From positions 2,226,677 through 2,290,676 of the forward strand of contig BCIO01000003.1 in NCBI GenBank assembly GCA_001599975.1: a stretch of 64,000 nt of DNA. The letters run 5' to 3'. Position numbers and translations under genes: made by a program. A model generated the notes under the pieces. The model worked only from the letters and a program-made list of their open reading frames with translations. It had not been told where the DNA came from and did not search any database. Below are positions 45,709-55,447 of the stretch, one piece after another. The DNA comes from Cystobasidiopsis lactophilus (Eukaryota; Basidiomycota; Agaricostilbomycetes; Agaricostilbales; Chionosphaeraceae). The number at the start of each line of letters is the position of its first letter. The stretch's first letter is position 1.

Positions 45709-46313
45709 AATGGGCAAGCGCAAGTCGTCCAAGAAGGTCGTCTCTCGCAAGGGCCCGCCCCCTTTGGACAAGTCGTTCCGCTGCGTCTTCTGCCAGCACC
45801 CGGGCACCGTCACCTGCAAGCTGTTCGTGGCCTGTTCTCCCTCTTATGCCATTGGTATAGACTTTTGACCAGCCAAGGACAGTGACAACAAGGCCAAGGT
45901 TGGCAGGCTGGACTGCAAGAATTGCGGCCAGTCCTTTTCCACGCACATCAACCGTGAGCGGCGTCCATTCCCTCCATAAGGCTGGTCTTATGCCGCAATC
46001 TCCCGCATCACAGACCTCACTCAGCCCATCGACGTGTTCACGGACTGGATTGACGAGTGCGAGGCCGTCAACCGAGGTGCGTTTCTCCCTTCAGATTTCA
46101 ACATTCCAGAATCTAACAGCTCGACGGCTGGGCACAGACGCGGAGCGAGCCAAGCGCCGCCGGGTGGAAGCTGGCGAGGACGAGGAGGACGAAAAGGAGG
46201 CAGAGGACGAGGACCAGCAGCAGGCCAAGCGGCGCAACCTGAACCCGGACGAGGACCGCCGCCGGCGCCGCGCCGCCTTGGACGAGGAGGAGGAGGACCT
46301 GCCCGACATCTGA
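45709..46313 (+). CDS. ELF1: Transcription elongation factor Elf1 (ELOF1)
   Basis: Elf1/ELOF1 is a small zinc-ribbon protein that travels with RNA polymerase II and assists elongation through nucleosomes and repair. From the ATG at 45709: MGKRKSSKKVVSRKGPPPLD, the first zinc half-site FRCVFCQHPGTVTCKLD, second half-site LDCKNCGQSFSTHINHL, then PIDVFTDWIDECEAVNR. All four zinc cysteines are present. Three introns (near 45818-45875, 45954-46014, 46078-46137) are removed. The C-terminal extension of about 60 residues is strongly acidic and Arg-rich (DEEDEKEAEDED, DLPDI), as in many fungal Elf1 proteins. Confidence 0.95.
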
Positions 46314-46379
46314 TTTGGTGGCCTCGCGGATTGTTTCTTTTTGCAAACTTGTATCAATACTACGGAATGGAACGGGTCA

Positions 46380-47399
46380 TCAGCCAGGCGCTCGTCGGCT
46401 CCAACTTGGTCTGTTCGCCACCGACTTATTTGAGTTTTTCGCCTTCCGCCAAGAATGAGAGAACGAACATAGTAATCGTCCACTGTGGAATCGACGGTGA
46501 AGCCTTGGTGCTCCCAGAAAGCCTTGGTGTCCGGTTGCGCCGTGTGTCTGTACGACCACGCCTGAGAGAAATCCAAATTGGATGTGAAGGTAAAAGGCAA
46601 AGCGTACACGTGGAGGTAGAGCCCGGTAATCTTCTTGGGTACTGGCGCCTGCTTCTTGGCACCCTCCTTGTCCTTGCTGTTCTTGTTGGTCGCGGGCGCG
46701 GCGGGTTTGGGGTTGAGGATGGGGTACTTGGCGTCGGCCGCGCTCGCCGGCGAGTTGGTCGACGCTTTCACCACGTTCTCCAGCTGTTCGAAGATGCCGA
46801 TCACTCATGAGAGGAAGCCTCAGATGGGGAGAGGGCATCACGAACCAGAGCGGAAGCCACGCCTTGACCTCGGTAGGGTGCCAGCACGCCCAAAGTGGCG
46901 ATGTAAAGCCGGGTGCTCGACGCCGACTCGTCTTCAAACTTGAGGGTGACGACGCCAACCGGGATGTCACTGTGAATAGTAGCTTCCATGGGATCTCTTT
47001 GAGATTTGGGAAGGGCGAAGGCTCTCACTTGTAGAATGCTGTGACACGAGTCCCAGCCTCAGCTTCACAAGCTTGATTGTAGGGATGTGCGCTCACCTAG
47101 CTTGCAGTAGTCTTCGAGCTCGGGAGAGAGGATGGTGCTGTAGAACTTGTCCGAGTAGTTGACTGTGGCCGACCGTCCTCTGAGTCTCTGCTTGTGACTG
47201 TGGTCAAGGCGCAACCCACCTGGCAAGAGGACAGAGTTCAATCGCTTGACCGTGCCGACGTTGTTCCTGTTCATCGTGCCACCAAACGCAGTCAAGACAG
47301 GCATGACAAGCAGGGGAAGAAGGCAGAGGCGAACGGTGTCAACGAGGCCAGCCCGATCTTCTTGGGGCCTTTGGTGGGCTTGGACGTGGATGTGCTCAT
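46380..47399 (-). CDS. NAA50: N-alpha-acetyltransferase 50 (Naa50-like GNAT)
   Basis: Naa50 acetylates N-terminal Met residues and associates with the NatA complex. The ATG at 47399 gives MSTSTSKPTKGPKKIGLASL; splicing with a GTTCGC donor joins LTPNNVGTVKRLNSVLLPVN, then YSDKFYSTILSPELEDYCKL, AFYNDIPVGVVTLKFED, and the acetyl-CoA site LGVLAPYRGQGVASALV. After a low-complexity Ala/Lys-rich insertion, LYLHVYA and AFWEHQGFTVDSTVDDYY complete the fold. The end is uncertain: removing an intron with a GTTCGT donor gives a stop at 46380; reading straight on would run antisense into ELF1. The start is only 47 bp from the YSH1 ATG. Confidence 0.85.
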
Positions 47400-47446
47400 G
47401 TCTTTAATAGTATCAAACAGCAGCCCCAGAAGTGAGCGAGAGGACA

Positions 47447-50400
47447 ATGGCTGAGCGGGAACAAGGTCCAAAACAGCAGGGTTGGAGCCGCTCTTCCACT
47501 CGAATAGTTCCCTTACGAGTGATGGCCGACTTGTCAATTGGGCCAGATGGCGTCGCTTTCAACGATGAGACGCTGTCCGACGAGATCCAAGTGACCATGC
47601 TGGGCGCAGGTAAACTTGTCCACTGGCATTGAACTCGCAGACCCAGAAATTTAAATGCTGCACTGTCACACCAGGCCTGGAGGTCGGCCGGAGCTGCTGC
47701 GTGATCAAGTACAAGGGCGCGACGGTCGTGTGCGACGCTGGCATCCACCCAGCCTTCTCGGGCATCCCAGCTTTGCCGTGCGTTGGGCCTTTGCCTCCCT
47801 AAACTTTTGCATGCGTTTATGAGGGGAATGAGCTGCACAGATACGTGGACGAGCTGGACTGGTCGACTGTAGATGCTGTCTTGATCACTCAGTGCGTTCA
47901 GATGCCTACTCTAGCAAGCTCAATGTGCTTGAAGGTCTTTCGAGCACAGCTTTCACGTCGACCACGCCGCTTCCCTGCCTTACATTCTTGAAAAGGTCAG
48001 TTCGCTCTTGTTTCACATACGTGTCTTAAGCGGCAGCTGGTTGACTTCGTTGCCTTGCTACTTGCGCATGTACAGACCAACTTCAAAGATGGTGGCGGCC
48101 ATGTCTACATGACCCACCCTACCAAGGACGTCTATTCGTTTCTCATGAGGGTGAGTTGGGTCATGCAATCAGATGTCGAAAGTATCTGACATTGGATTTC
48201 CTGCCTCGCAGGACTTTGTTCGAATGAGGTGAGGCAAACTTCAACTCTAGCACAATCAAGTGCTGCAATTAAAAGATTGAGCCCACAGCATCTCCTCTTC
48301 TGCTCCCAACACCACCAAGCTGTTCGACGAGGCCGAGCTGGACACCTCTTTCAAGTCGATCATCGGCGTCTCCTTCTACGAGGAAGTCTTTGTGCCCTCC
48401 CGCTCTTCTCCGCTAGACACCACCATCTCCACCACCTCTGCCGCCTCCATCAAGTTCACCTCTTACCCGGCGGGACATGTTCTGGGCGCGGCCATGTTCA
48501 TGCTCGAGATTGGGGGCGCGCGCATCCTCTACACCGGCGACTACTCGACCGAGGAAGACCGGCACCTGATCCCCGCTTCCGTCCCCAATTGGGGCCCGCC
48601 GCCGGACGTCATGGTGTGCGAGTCGACGTTCGGCGTGCAGACGCTCGAGCCTAGGGAGGAGAAGGAGTCCCGCTTCACCGCTCTCGTCCAGGCCATTCTT
48701 ACCCGCGGCGGGCGCGTGCTCATGCCCGTCTTCGCCCTCGGCCGAGCGCAAGAGCTGCTCTTGGTCTTGGACGAGTACTGGGAGGCCCACCCGGAGCTGC
48801 ACCAGTACCCGATCTACTACGTCTCGGCGCTGGCGGCCAAGTGCATGCGCGTGTACAAGACGCACACCTCGTCTTTGAACGCCAACATCCAGTCCCGCGC
48901 TGCTAAAGGCGACCACCCGTTTGACTTTGGGAGGGGCCGGCACGTCCGCGAGCTCAAGGACATTGGGCGCAAGTTTGACGACAAGACGCCTTGCGTGGTC
49001 ATGGCTTCCCCCGGCATGCTGCAGAACGGCGTGAGCAGGCAGCTGCTGGAGAAGTGGGCGGGGGATAGGAGGAACGGCTTGGTCTTGTGCGGCTACTCTG
49101 TCGAGGGCACACTGGCTAGGGTGAGTGGTGGCCCTACCTTTCATCAGATCCCTCCTTTCTGATTCTTTTGGCCATTTTGACCTCACAGAATCTTCAAGCT
49201 GAGCCGGAAGACTTCATGTCACTGGACGGCAAGAAGATCATCCGCCGCATGAGCGTCGAATACATCTCCTTTGCCGCTCACGTCGAGTAGGAGTTCTCCT
49301 CTTTCAATACCTAGAGTATGAGCTCAGGTCACTGTCGCCTACAGCTACACCCAAAATGCAAGGTTCATTGACGACGTCAAGCCTGCTCATCTCGTGCGTG
49401 GCCTTCTCTCTGTTTGTCTGGGATCGCGAAATGAACCGAGCCTGTGCACGCTCAGGTCCTCTGCCACGGCGAATACAACAACTGCCAGCGGTTAAAATCG
49501 GCTCTCAAAAAGGCCTACGCGGATCGCAAGCAAGATATCCAGATCTACGCGCCGGCCAACACGGAAACCGTCAGCGTCAAGCTACGGCGGACGCACATTG
49601 TCCGAGCCATTGGGTCGCTGGCCAAGACTCTACCCACAGAAGGCTCGACCATCTCCGGCTTGCTGGTGGCCAAAGATTCGACCTACACCCTCCTCGCCGC
49701 TTCCGACCTCCAGGAGTTCACCGGCCTCTCGACGACGGTGATCAAGCAGCAGCAGCGCATCCAGCTCAACGTCGGGTGGGATATGATCCGCCACCACCTC
49801 GAGGCCATGTACGGCGGCATCCAGGCCGGGCTTGACGAGGACGACGTGGAGACGTTCCGGGTCATGAATTGCGTGGACGTGAAGAAGAAAGACCCCAGGT
49901 TCATTACCCTCGAGTGGTGTGGATCCAGCACGACGGACACCATTGCCGATTCCGTCCTGGCGCTTCTACTCGGCGTCGACCGCAGCCCGGCCACTGTCAA
50001 AAGTGGGTTTTTCTCTTTGTCCATCTCCTCGAGCAAGTACTAATAACAAAGCGGCCAGTGACATCGCATTCCCATTCTCACAAGCACGAAGCCACCAAGC
50101 AAGCGACCGACGTCATCACCCAAGAGGCGGCCTTGGAACGGCTGGACCATCTCATCGCCTTCCTCGATGCTCATTTTGAAGACATTCAGCTCCTACCGCC
50201 GCAGCCGGTGTACAGCTCGCCGACCTCGAGCAAAAAAGATATGGACGAAGATGGCCCACCAAAGTCAACGGCGCCGACGCTCAAGGTCAAGCTTGATGAC
50301 AAGGTCGCTTTCATTCCCTTAGACACCATGGTAAGCTACCTTGCCCTTTGCCACACGAAAGGGTCTTATTGGGGCTTGCACAGATTGTTGAGAGTACGTC

Positions 50401-50521
50401 AGAAGCACTCAAGAAGCGGGTCGAGAGCGTGATCGAGATGGCCCTCGAGGTAGCAACGCCGCTCTCGGAGCTCATGCCGCGCACGGGAGAGCCTGCTCAG
50501 CCTAAGATTGTCGAAGCATAA
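47447..50521 (+). CDS. YSH1: mRNA 3'-end endonuclease CPSF73/Ysh1
   Basis: Ysh1 cleaves pre-mRNA at the poly(A) site. The metallo-beta-lactamase motifs are present: ITHFHVDHAASLPYILEKT (HxHxDH), MTHPTKDVYSFLMRDFVR, SYPAGHVLGAAMFMLE, LYTGDYSTEEDRHL. The beta-CASP domain follows with CESTFGVQ, LMPVFALGRAQELLLVLDEY, VVMASPGMLQNGVSRQLLEK and the final metal ligands around AHVDYTQNARFID and LCHGEYNN. The C-terminal half (IVRAIGSLAKTLPTEG, WDMIRHHLEAMYGGI) is also conserved. About eight introns. There are two possible starts, ATG 47447 (with an extra 25 residues) and ATG 47522 (MADLSIGPDG). The end at 50521 lies 30 bp from the convergent DUF2237 gene. Confidence 0.96.
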
Positions 50522-50551
50522 CATTGTAACACAAGATGGACTCCTGTAATT

Positions 50552-51305
50552 TTACAAACTATCTCCCGATTTCTCCACCTGGTGCGAAGGTCTGAGCTTC
50601 CTTGAAATTGAACTTTGCGGGCAAGCCGATGCACCGACCTTTGTGCTGCCCTGAGGAACGGCAAAGGCCTTGAGGTCTTCCAGCGCGATGGAATTCAAAG
50701 CCAGTTTGTTGGTGGCCTCCAAATTGACGGGTGGGACAATCTTGTCGCCAAACTCCTTCCTCGCATCAAACGCTTGCTTCCATCGGGATGCACAGAAGCA
50801 CCAGTAGCATCCAGGCTTCACAAAGTCTCGAAGGTCATTGCCACTGCTTGAACGCATCAGAGGAGATCGGCAGCACTGAAGGGAGCATGACGAACGCTTC
50901 CGCGCTGAAGTCGAGAAACTCTTGGGTGGCGAGTCCAGCAACAGCTAGCGTGGAACATGCTTCAGAGCGCCCAAGGGGGAGGAGATTTAGAGCAGGCGGC
51001 TTACTGTGTGAACCGCGATCCTAGTCGAGTTCGCCACCCGCGGTGAGCCGAGCGAGACGTCTGGCAGGTCACACAATGCTCACCTCGATACCAGACTGAT
51101 CTTAATTCCGTTCAGTATGACTACAACAAAGAGGTTGAAAGACAGAAACAGACGTTGCAATAGCCTTTCGATTTAGCATCGGTTTTGCCACCATTTGCGT
51201 TCGCAGCATGGACTCACCGTCCCTATAGAACCCTGTTACAGGGCTCAAGCTGGCGGGCTGCAAAGGTTTGCCGAACACATTCAAAGACTTGATCAGGCTG
51301 GCCAT
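50552..51305 (-). CDS. DUF2237 family protein
   Basis: DUF2237 proteins are small and uncharacterised, and best known from bacteria. Exons give SLSPVTGFYRDG, then DRGSHTAVAGLATQEFLDFS, then GNDLRDFVKPGCYWCFCASR and WKQAFDARKEFGDKIVPPVN, LEATNKLALNSIALEDLK. These match the family pattern (TGFYRDG...DxGxHTVCxxMTxEFLxFS...GDRWCLCAxRWxxA...VVLEATHxxAL). The start is the ATG at 51305. The segment that normally carries the second Cys pair between FYRDG and DRGSHT (51070-51240) could not be joined in frame, so a small exon there is unresolved. The C-terminal extension VPQGSTKVGASACPQ is not usual. Being intron-rich, it is a resident gene, whatever its origin. Confidence 0.75.
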
Positions 51306-51463
51306 TGCTGGAGTGAGAGTTCGCCCCACCCGCTCAAAGAACTCGACGTAATGACGAGTTTTCGGTGATGGTGGCTTTGGAAGTAAACGAGTCCAGAAAG
51401 GTAATCAAATACAGTCGTCTAGTGCGTAGGTCATCAGACATGGCCTCTCCACGCATCTGGAGT

Positions 51464-52590
51464 TCACCAAGGCTGCAGGGTCGCAGCACGAATGACTTTC
51501 CCGTGGTCAGCGTCCCGCTTGCCCTCGACGGCGCCAACGACCACTGCAGCTCCTTCTGCAGGGTCCCGAGCTCCCATAGCTTTCAGCTTTTCGGCTCCAA
51601 CGCTATCCAAGCCGGTAGCCAAAAAACCTGGCGAGACGTTCAGGATGATAACATTGTCGTTCTTCAAGATTCGACACCACTACTTCGATAGTAAGTTACT
51701 GAGACGATCAAACTGCGAAGAGCACGTACGTCGCGAACCATCATGTTCATGCCCTGTCGCATCAAGTGAGTACAAATGCGGGAGCCCTCAGGTCAACCAG
51801 GCCAACTCACAGTTTTGCTGGCTCTATAGGAGATGACAGACCGGCTGGAAGGCTTGGGCCAACCAGCGGGAGGGCTGACATTGATGTGAAAGTCGGGGTA
51901 CATTTCGGATTCCGTCAAGCTGGAAGTTCCCGAGGCGATGAAAAGCAAGCGAGGTCTGGTCGACTTCAGGAGCAGGGGCACCATAGCTTCGGTGAAAAGA
52001 TGGGTGCTAGTGACGTTGAGGGCGTAGGCCTTGTTCCAGGCTTCTCTTTGGGTCATCGCGCCACTAGCCACCTGCGAGTCGAAAGCGCCACCCTGTGATC
52101 ACAGCCTTTAGTATATCAATCGACTAGCGATCAGGATGACCTACAGCATTGTTGACCAGGATATCAAGACGACCCCATGTGGAAGACACGAAGTCGAAAC
52201 ACTTCTTGACTGTACTCGGCTTGATTGAGAGAAGTTCGAACGCGAGAAAGGGCTAGGTTCGACACAAGTCCACGCGTGATATGGCTGCTGACATGGTTTG
52301 CAATGGTGGACCATGGGGCGTGGGCTTGCGCCGAGCCAAAGACCGAGGGGAGCCTTCTGGCACTTACTGCTGTTGTCATCCTCGATGTCAATCTGAACGG
52401 GAGCGAGCGTAGATTGGGTGTTCGGGTTCTCTTCTTTGAGTGTGGCAATCGCAGCATTCACTTTGTCCAGAGAGCGGCCGCCAGCGAGGATGTCATACGC
52501 GGTGGCAGACTGCAGGAGCGCTTTGATGGATGCGTAGCCGAGGCCCGCGTTGGCTCCCGTCAGCAAGAGGATAGGTTTGGTAGAGGCCAT
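51464..52590 (-). CDS. Short-chain dehydrogenase/reductase (carbonyl-reductase-like)
   Basis: A classical SDR oxidoreductase of unknown substrate. From the ATG at 52590, MASTKPILLLTGANAGLGYA contains the glycine motif; DIEDDNSS, FDFVSSTWGRLDILVNNAG, WNKAYALNVTSTHLFTEAM, LLFIASGTSSLTESE and the catalytic YRASK follow. The end includes VIILNVSPGFLATGLDSVGA and a tail KVIRAATLQPW. Four to five introns are present. All catalytic residues (Asn, Ser, Tyr, Lys) are seen. It sits between DUF2237 and a ferric-reductase-type gene, all three on the minus strand 160-170 bp apart, but there is no evidence for joint function. Confidence 0.88.
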
Positions 52591-52760
52591 GATGAGGAGT
52601 TGGATGAGGCAGAAAGAGAGAGATGAGCAAGGCCTATTTGTAGACGTCGGAGGCGTCCGGCGGGGTCGCGCGCGGCGGTCGGCGATGTGTCTCGTCGGAG
52701 GTCGACGATGAGGGCAGCGAGGAAGTTGCAAGCATGAGAAGCACAAGCACGGCATAGTGA

Positions 52761-54904
52761 TCACCAATGGTGCCGCTCTGTAATTAGCTTGACTGCCCGC
52801 AGCTGCTCCGCCTTGCCCATTGCGATCCTGACGTTTAAGCTGGCAGCCGCCTTCCTAACATCTGCAACAAATGCGTCTGGCCCGCAGGCGACGATGGTGA
52901 GAATGTTGGTACCAGATGCAGCGGCCGTCGAAATGAGCTTTTGTAGCTGAGGCCGGTCGGTGGCAAATGCGAATTCGTACCCCTCTTCCTTGTCTTGGGG
53001 TCCGTCTTCAGTGACATGAGTCTGAAGAGAGTATCGAGAGGTAGATTTGTCTTGATTTGGTGGGAAAAGAGAAAGATAGCTCGACATAGCCGCGACGTGC
53101 TTGGCGGCCAGCACTACTCGAAGTGACTTGAAGGCGCTAGGCGGACCAGCCACCAGCTTGTTGGCGATGCCAGACACGAAGGTGATGCCTTGATTGAGTT
53201 TGAGTCAAGCGGAATGCAACGGTATCAAGACAAGCATGGCTTACCGGAGCCACCCGCAAGTAGAAGGATATCGGAGTCGGGATCAACCTTGATCTCTTCC
53301 CCGTAGGGACCATCGAGCCAAACGCTCGTCCTGAAGCTTCCGCTGCGTGCTTTCTTGGCCAACATCGCCGTCGTGCCTTTGCAGACTTTGGCCAGCAAGA
53401 TCAGCTCGAAGTGCTGCCCGTGCGAATGCTCCGACACATTGGCGATAGTGAAGGGGTGGGAGAATAGCGCGTGTGTGCCGGTAAGGAAACGAACGAATAC
53501 ATGCTGGCCGCAAGCCCATTCGATGCCGTTGACGGCGAGGCCGGTGATCCGGATCTTGAGGACGTGCTCGCCAGCGGGTTCGACTTCGGCGGAATACGAA
53601 GTCACGATGTTGGTCCAGATGGTCGCCCCGGCTCGGTAAAGTACGGATGCGCCATACAGAGCGAATATCGAGTAGAAGTACGCCCACTGCAAACCTGCCT
53701 TTAGGCTGCTCTCAATTGGCACAGTGTGTGGACCGCTTACGCTCGTTTGAGTATTTCCGCAGTGGATGAAGAAGAAGACGAAAAAGACAACGGCTGCCAG
53801 GCGATGCATGAACTTGAAGATCTCGTATTGCCAATTCCTGTTCATCGCCTTTAGCAGCTTACTTTGGACCGTGACCTTGAAACTCACCTCAGAGGTTTAA
53901 CGCTTGCAAAGGTGAGCCAGCCTACACAATGAATCAGTCTCATCGACGGCTGAGCAATAGACTTCGCTGACCTTGGGCAACCAATCTGTCAAACGCCATC
54001 AGGAAGACGCACACGTAAGATAAGAGTGAATAGAGACGCACGCAATGACTCCAGTCCATATATATGGGTCCGTACTCCACTCCATTTCCATCATTCCCAC
54101 TTGAACGTCAAAATAGATGAAGGGAAACTGGAGGCCAACTGAGTCCGGCTGAAATGAAGTCGCGGGTCTTTGCTCACTGTATGTAAAAGAGCAAGAATCA
54201 CTATCGGCAAAGAGAGTGAGGGATGATCCGCAAGCCGTTCTGAACGCACGCACTCGAGTAGTAGGCAATCCATCGGTGGTAAATGTTGAGCCTTTCGTGG
54301 GACACGCCGGTGGCCAGAGTCACCCAGCTCTTTTTGGCTCCCAAGAGAAAGAGCATTGGAGTCAAGCCAAGGCAGATGTAGCCCGACCTGGTGGCAAGCG
54401 GAGGGGAGAACTGCCAGTCCAAGCCTGGCCAGTAGTAAAGGCCCGGTGCAAAGGTGATCAACAAAAGGAAGAGGCCAAGGCCTCCAATTGCGAGCGCATC
54501 ACCAAGGCTCGCGGGCGACAAAGGAGGGACCCGGACGTCTTGGGCTTTAAGGAAGCGGAAGACAGCCAGCGCTTTGGTCCAGCTAGGCCTCTTCAAAAGG
54601 CTGGCGTGAAGGTCGGGTCGCCTTGTTGTGGCCAAGGAAAGAAGACGCATCAGGATGCAGAGGGACACGAAAGCGACTTGGATGTAGACCGTGGGCAGCC
54701 TGGCTATTCGGGTCAGGTCTCGTAGGGAAGGCAGTTGGAGCATCTCACGCGTAGACGAGGTCTGCGATCCACCAATTGTGCCAATGCTCGGATCGAATGC
54801 GGCATTGATCTTCAATTCCTTCACACGTTTCCCAAGGGAAAGTGTGATTCGTCGCCGTCGAGATCATCAATGCTGGAAGGCCCATCTTTGCTCGTCGTGG
54901 TCAT
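52761..54904 (-). CDS. Ferric-reductase-type flavocytochrome oxidoreductase
   Basis: This protein has the FRE/NOX layout: membrane heme domain, FAD site, NAD(P) site, probably moving electrons across the plasma membrane to metal ions or oxygen. The start at 54904 gives an acidic N-terminus (MTTTSKDGPSSIDDLDGDES); an intron leads to TSSTREMLQLPSLRDL. Membrane segments include LPTVYIQVAFVSLCILM, LGLFLLLITFAPGLYYW, YICLGLTPMLFLLGA and VVFFVFFFIHCG. Putative heme histidines lie in NIYHRWIAYY and FMHRLAAV. The FAD motif is HPFTIANV, the nucleotide site DILLLAGGSG and VACGPDAFV. It ends ITERHHW. About eight introns; exons near 53890-54200 are approximate. Iron or copper specificity cannot be told. 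Confidence 0.88.
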
Positions 54905-55447
54905 TGCAAGAGCGATCGAAAGAGAAGGTCTAGAGAGGCATTTTCGGAAGCAAATCAATCACGAGAAGAGGGCTTTAAAGTCGTTTGTTGCAACTGAGGC
55001 ATTAACGCGACCGTCGTCGTCGGGGCATTTTCTTGGCAGAATTATCGGGCGGCCTGCTGTGGCAGAGACAATTTGAGCACCTTGTGTGCGTTGACCATAC
55101 ATCGACGCTCATTTTGAAGAAACTGAGGAGTCAGGAATGAAGTTTTTGGTGGCAAATGCGAAAGAAGTGGAGGCGCACTGGGCGGCAGAGCAGCGGGGGT
55201 TCTTGGTGCTTGCTGGCGGGCGCAAAGGTCAAAACAGGTTGAAAAGGCCATAGCTCAAGGTCGAGATTGAAAGCGAGGAGCTCGAGGTCTGCGCGTCGGC
55301 TCAGAGCACCGTGAAGTTTTTCCGACGGTGGCGGGTGGCGTGGGGTCGCTGTGACAACACGACGTCAACAAGTCAGTTCACAAGGTTGTTCACTTTGTTG
55401 CAAGGACACGGGTTCTACTAGCGATTCGCAGCCATTGAGGGGTTCCT
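54905..55447. promoter_or_regulatory. Intergenic region upstream of the ferric-reductase-type gene
   Basis: 543 bp with no gene. It should hold the promoter of the ferric-reductase-type gene and the 3' end of the ubiquitin-like/RING gene. No iron-response GATA cluster that I would defend was seen. Confidence 0.4.

Noticed and set aside
46091-46379. NAA50 reading frame continuing antisense through the ELF1 tail
   Set aside because: The antisense of Asp/Glu/Arg-rich codons is naturally stop-free and gives poly-Ser/Arg. A short terminal intron with a stop at 46380 is a better end.
51464-54904. A metabolic gene cluster formed by the dehydrogenase and the ferric-reductase-type gene
   Set aside because: Only adjacency and shared strand link them; no transporter, regulator or biosynthetic core enzyme is present.
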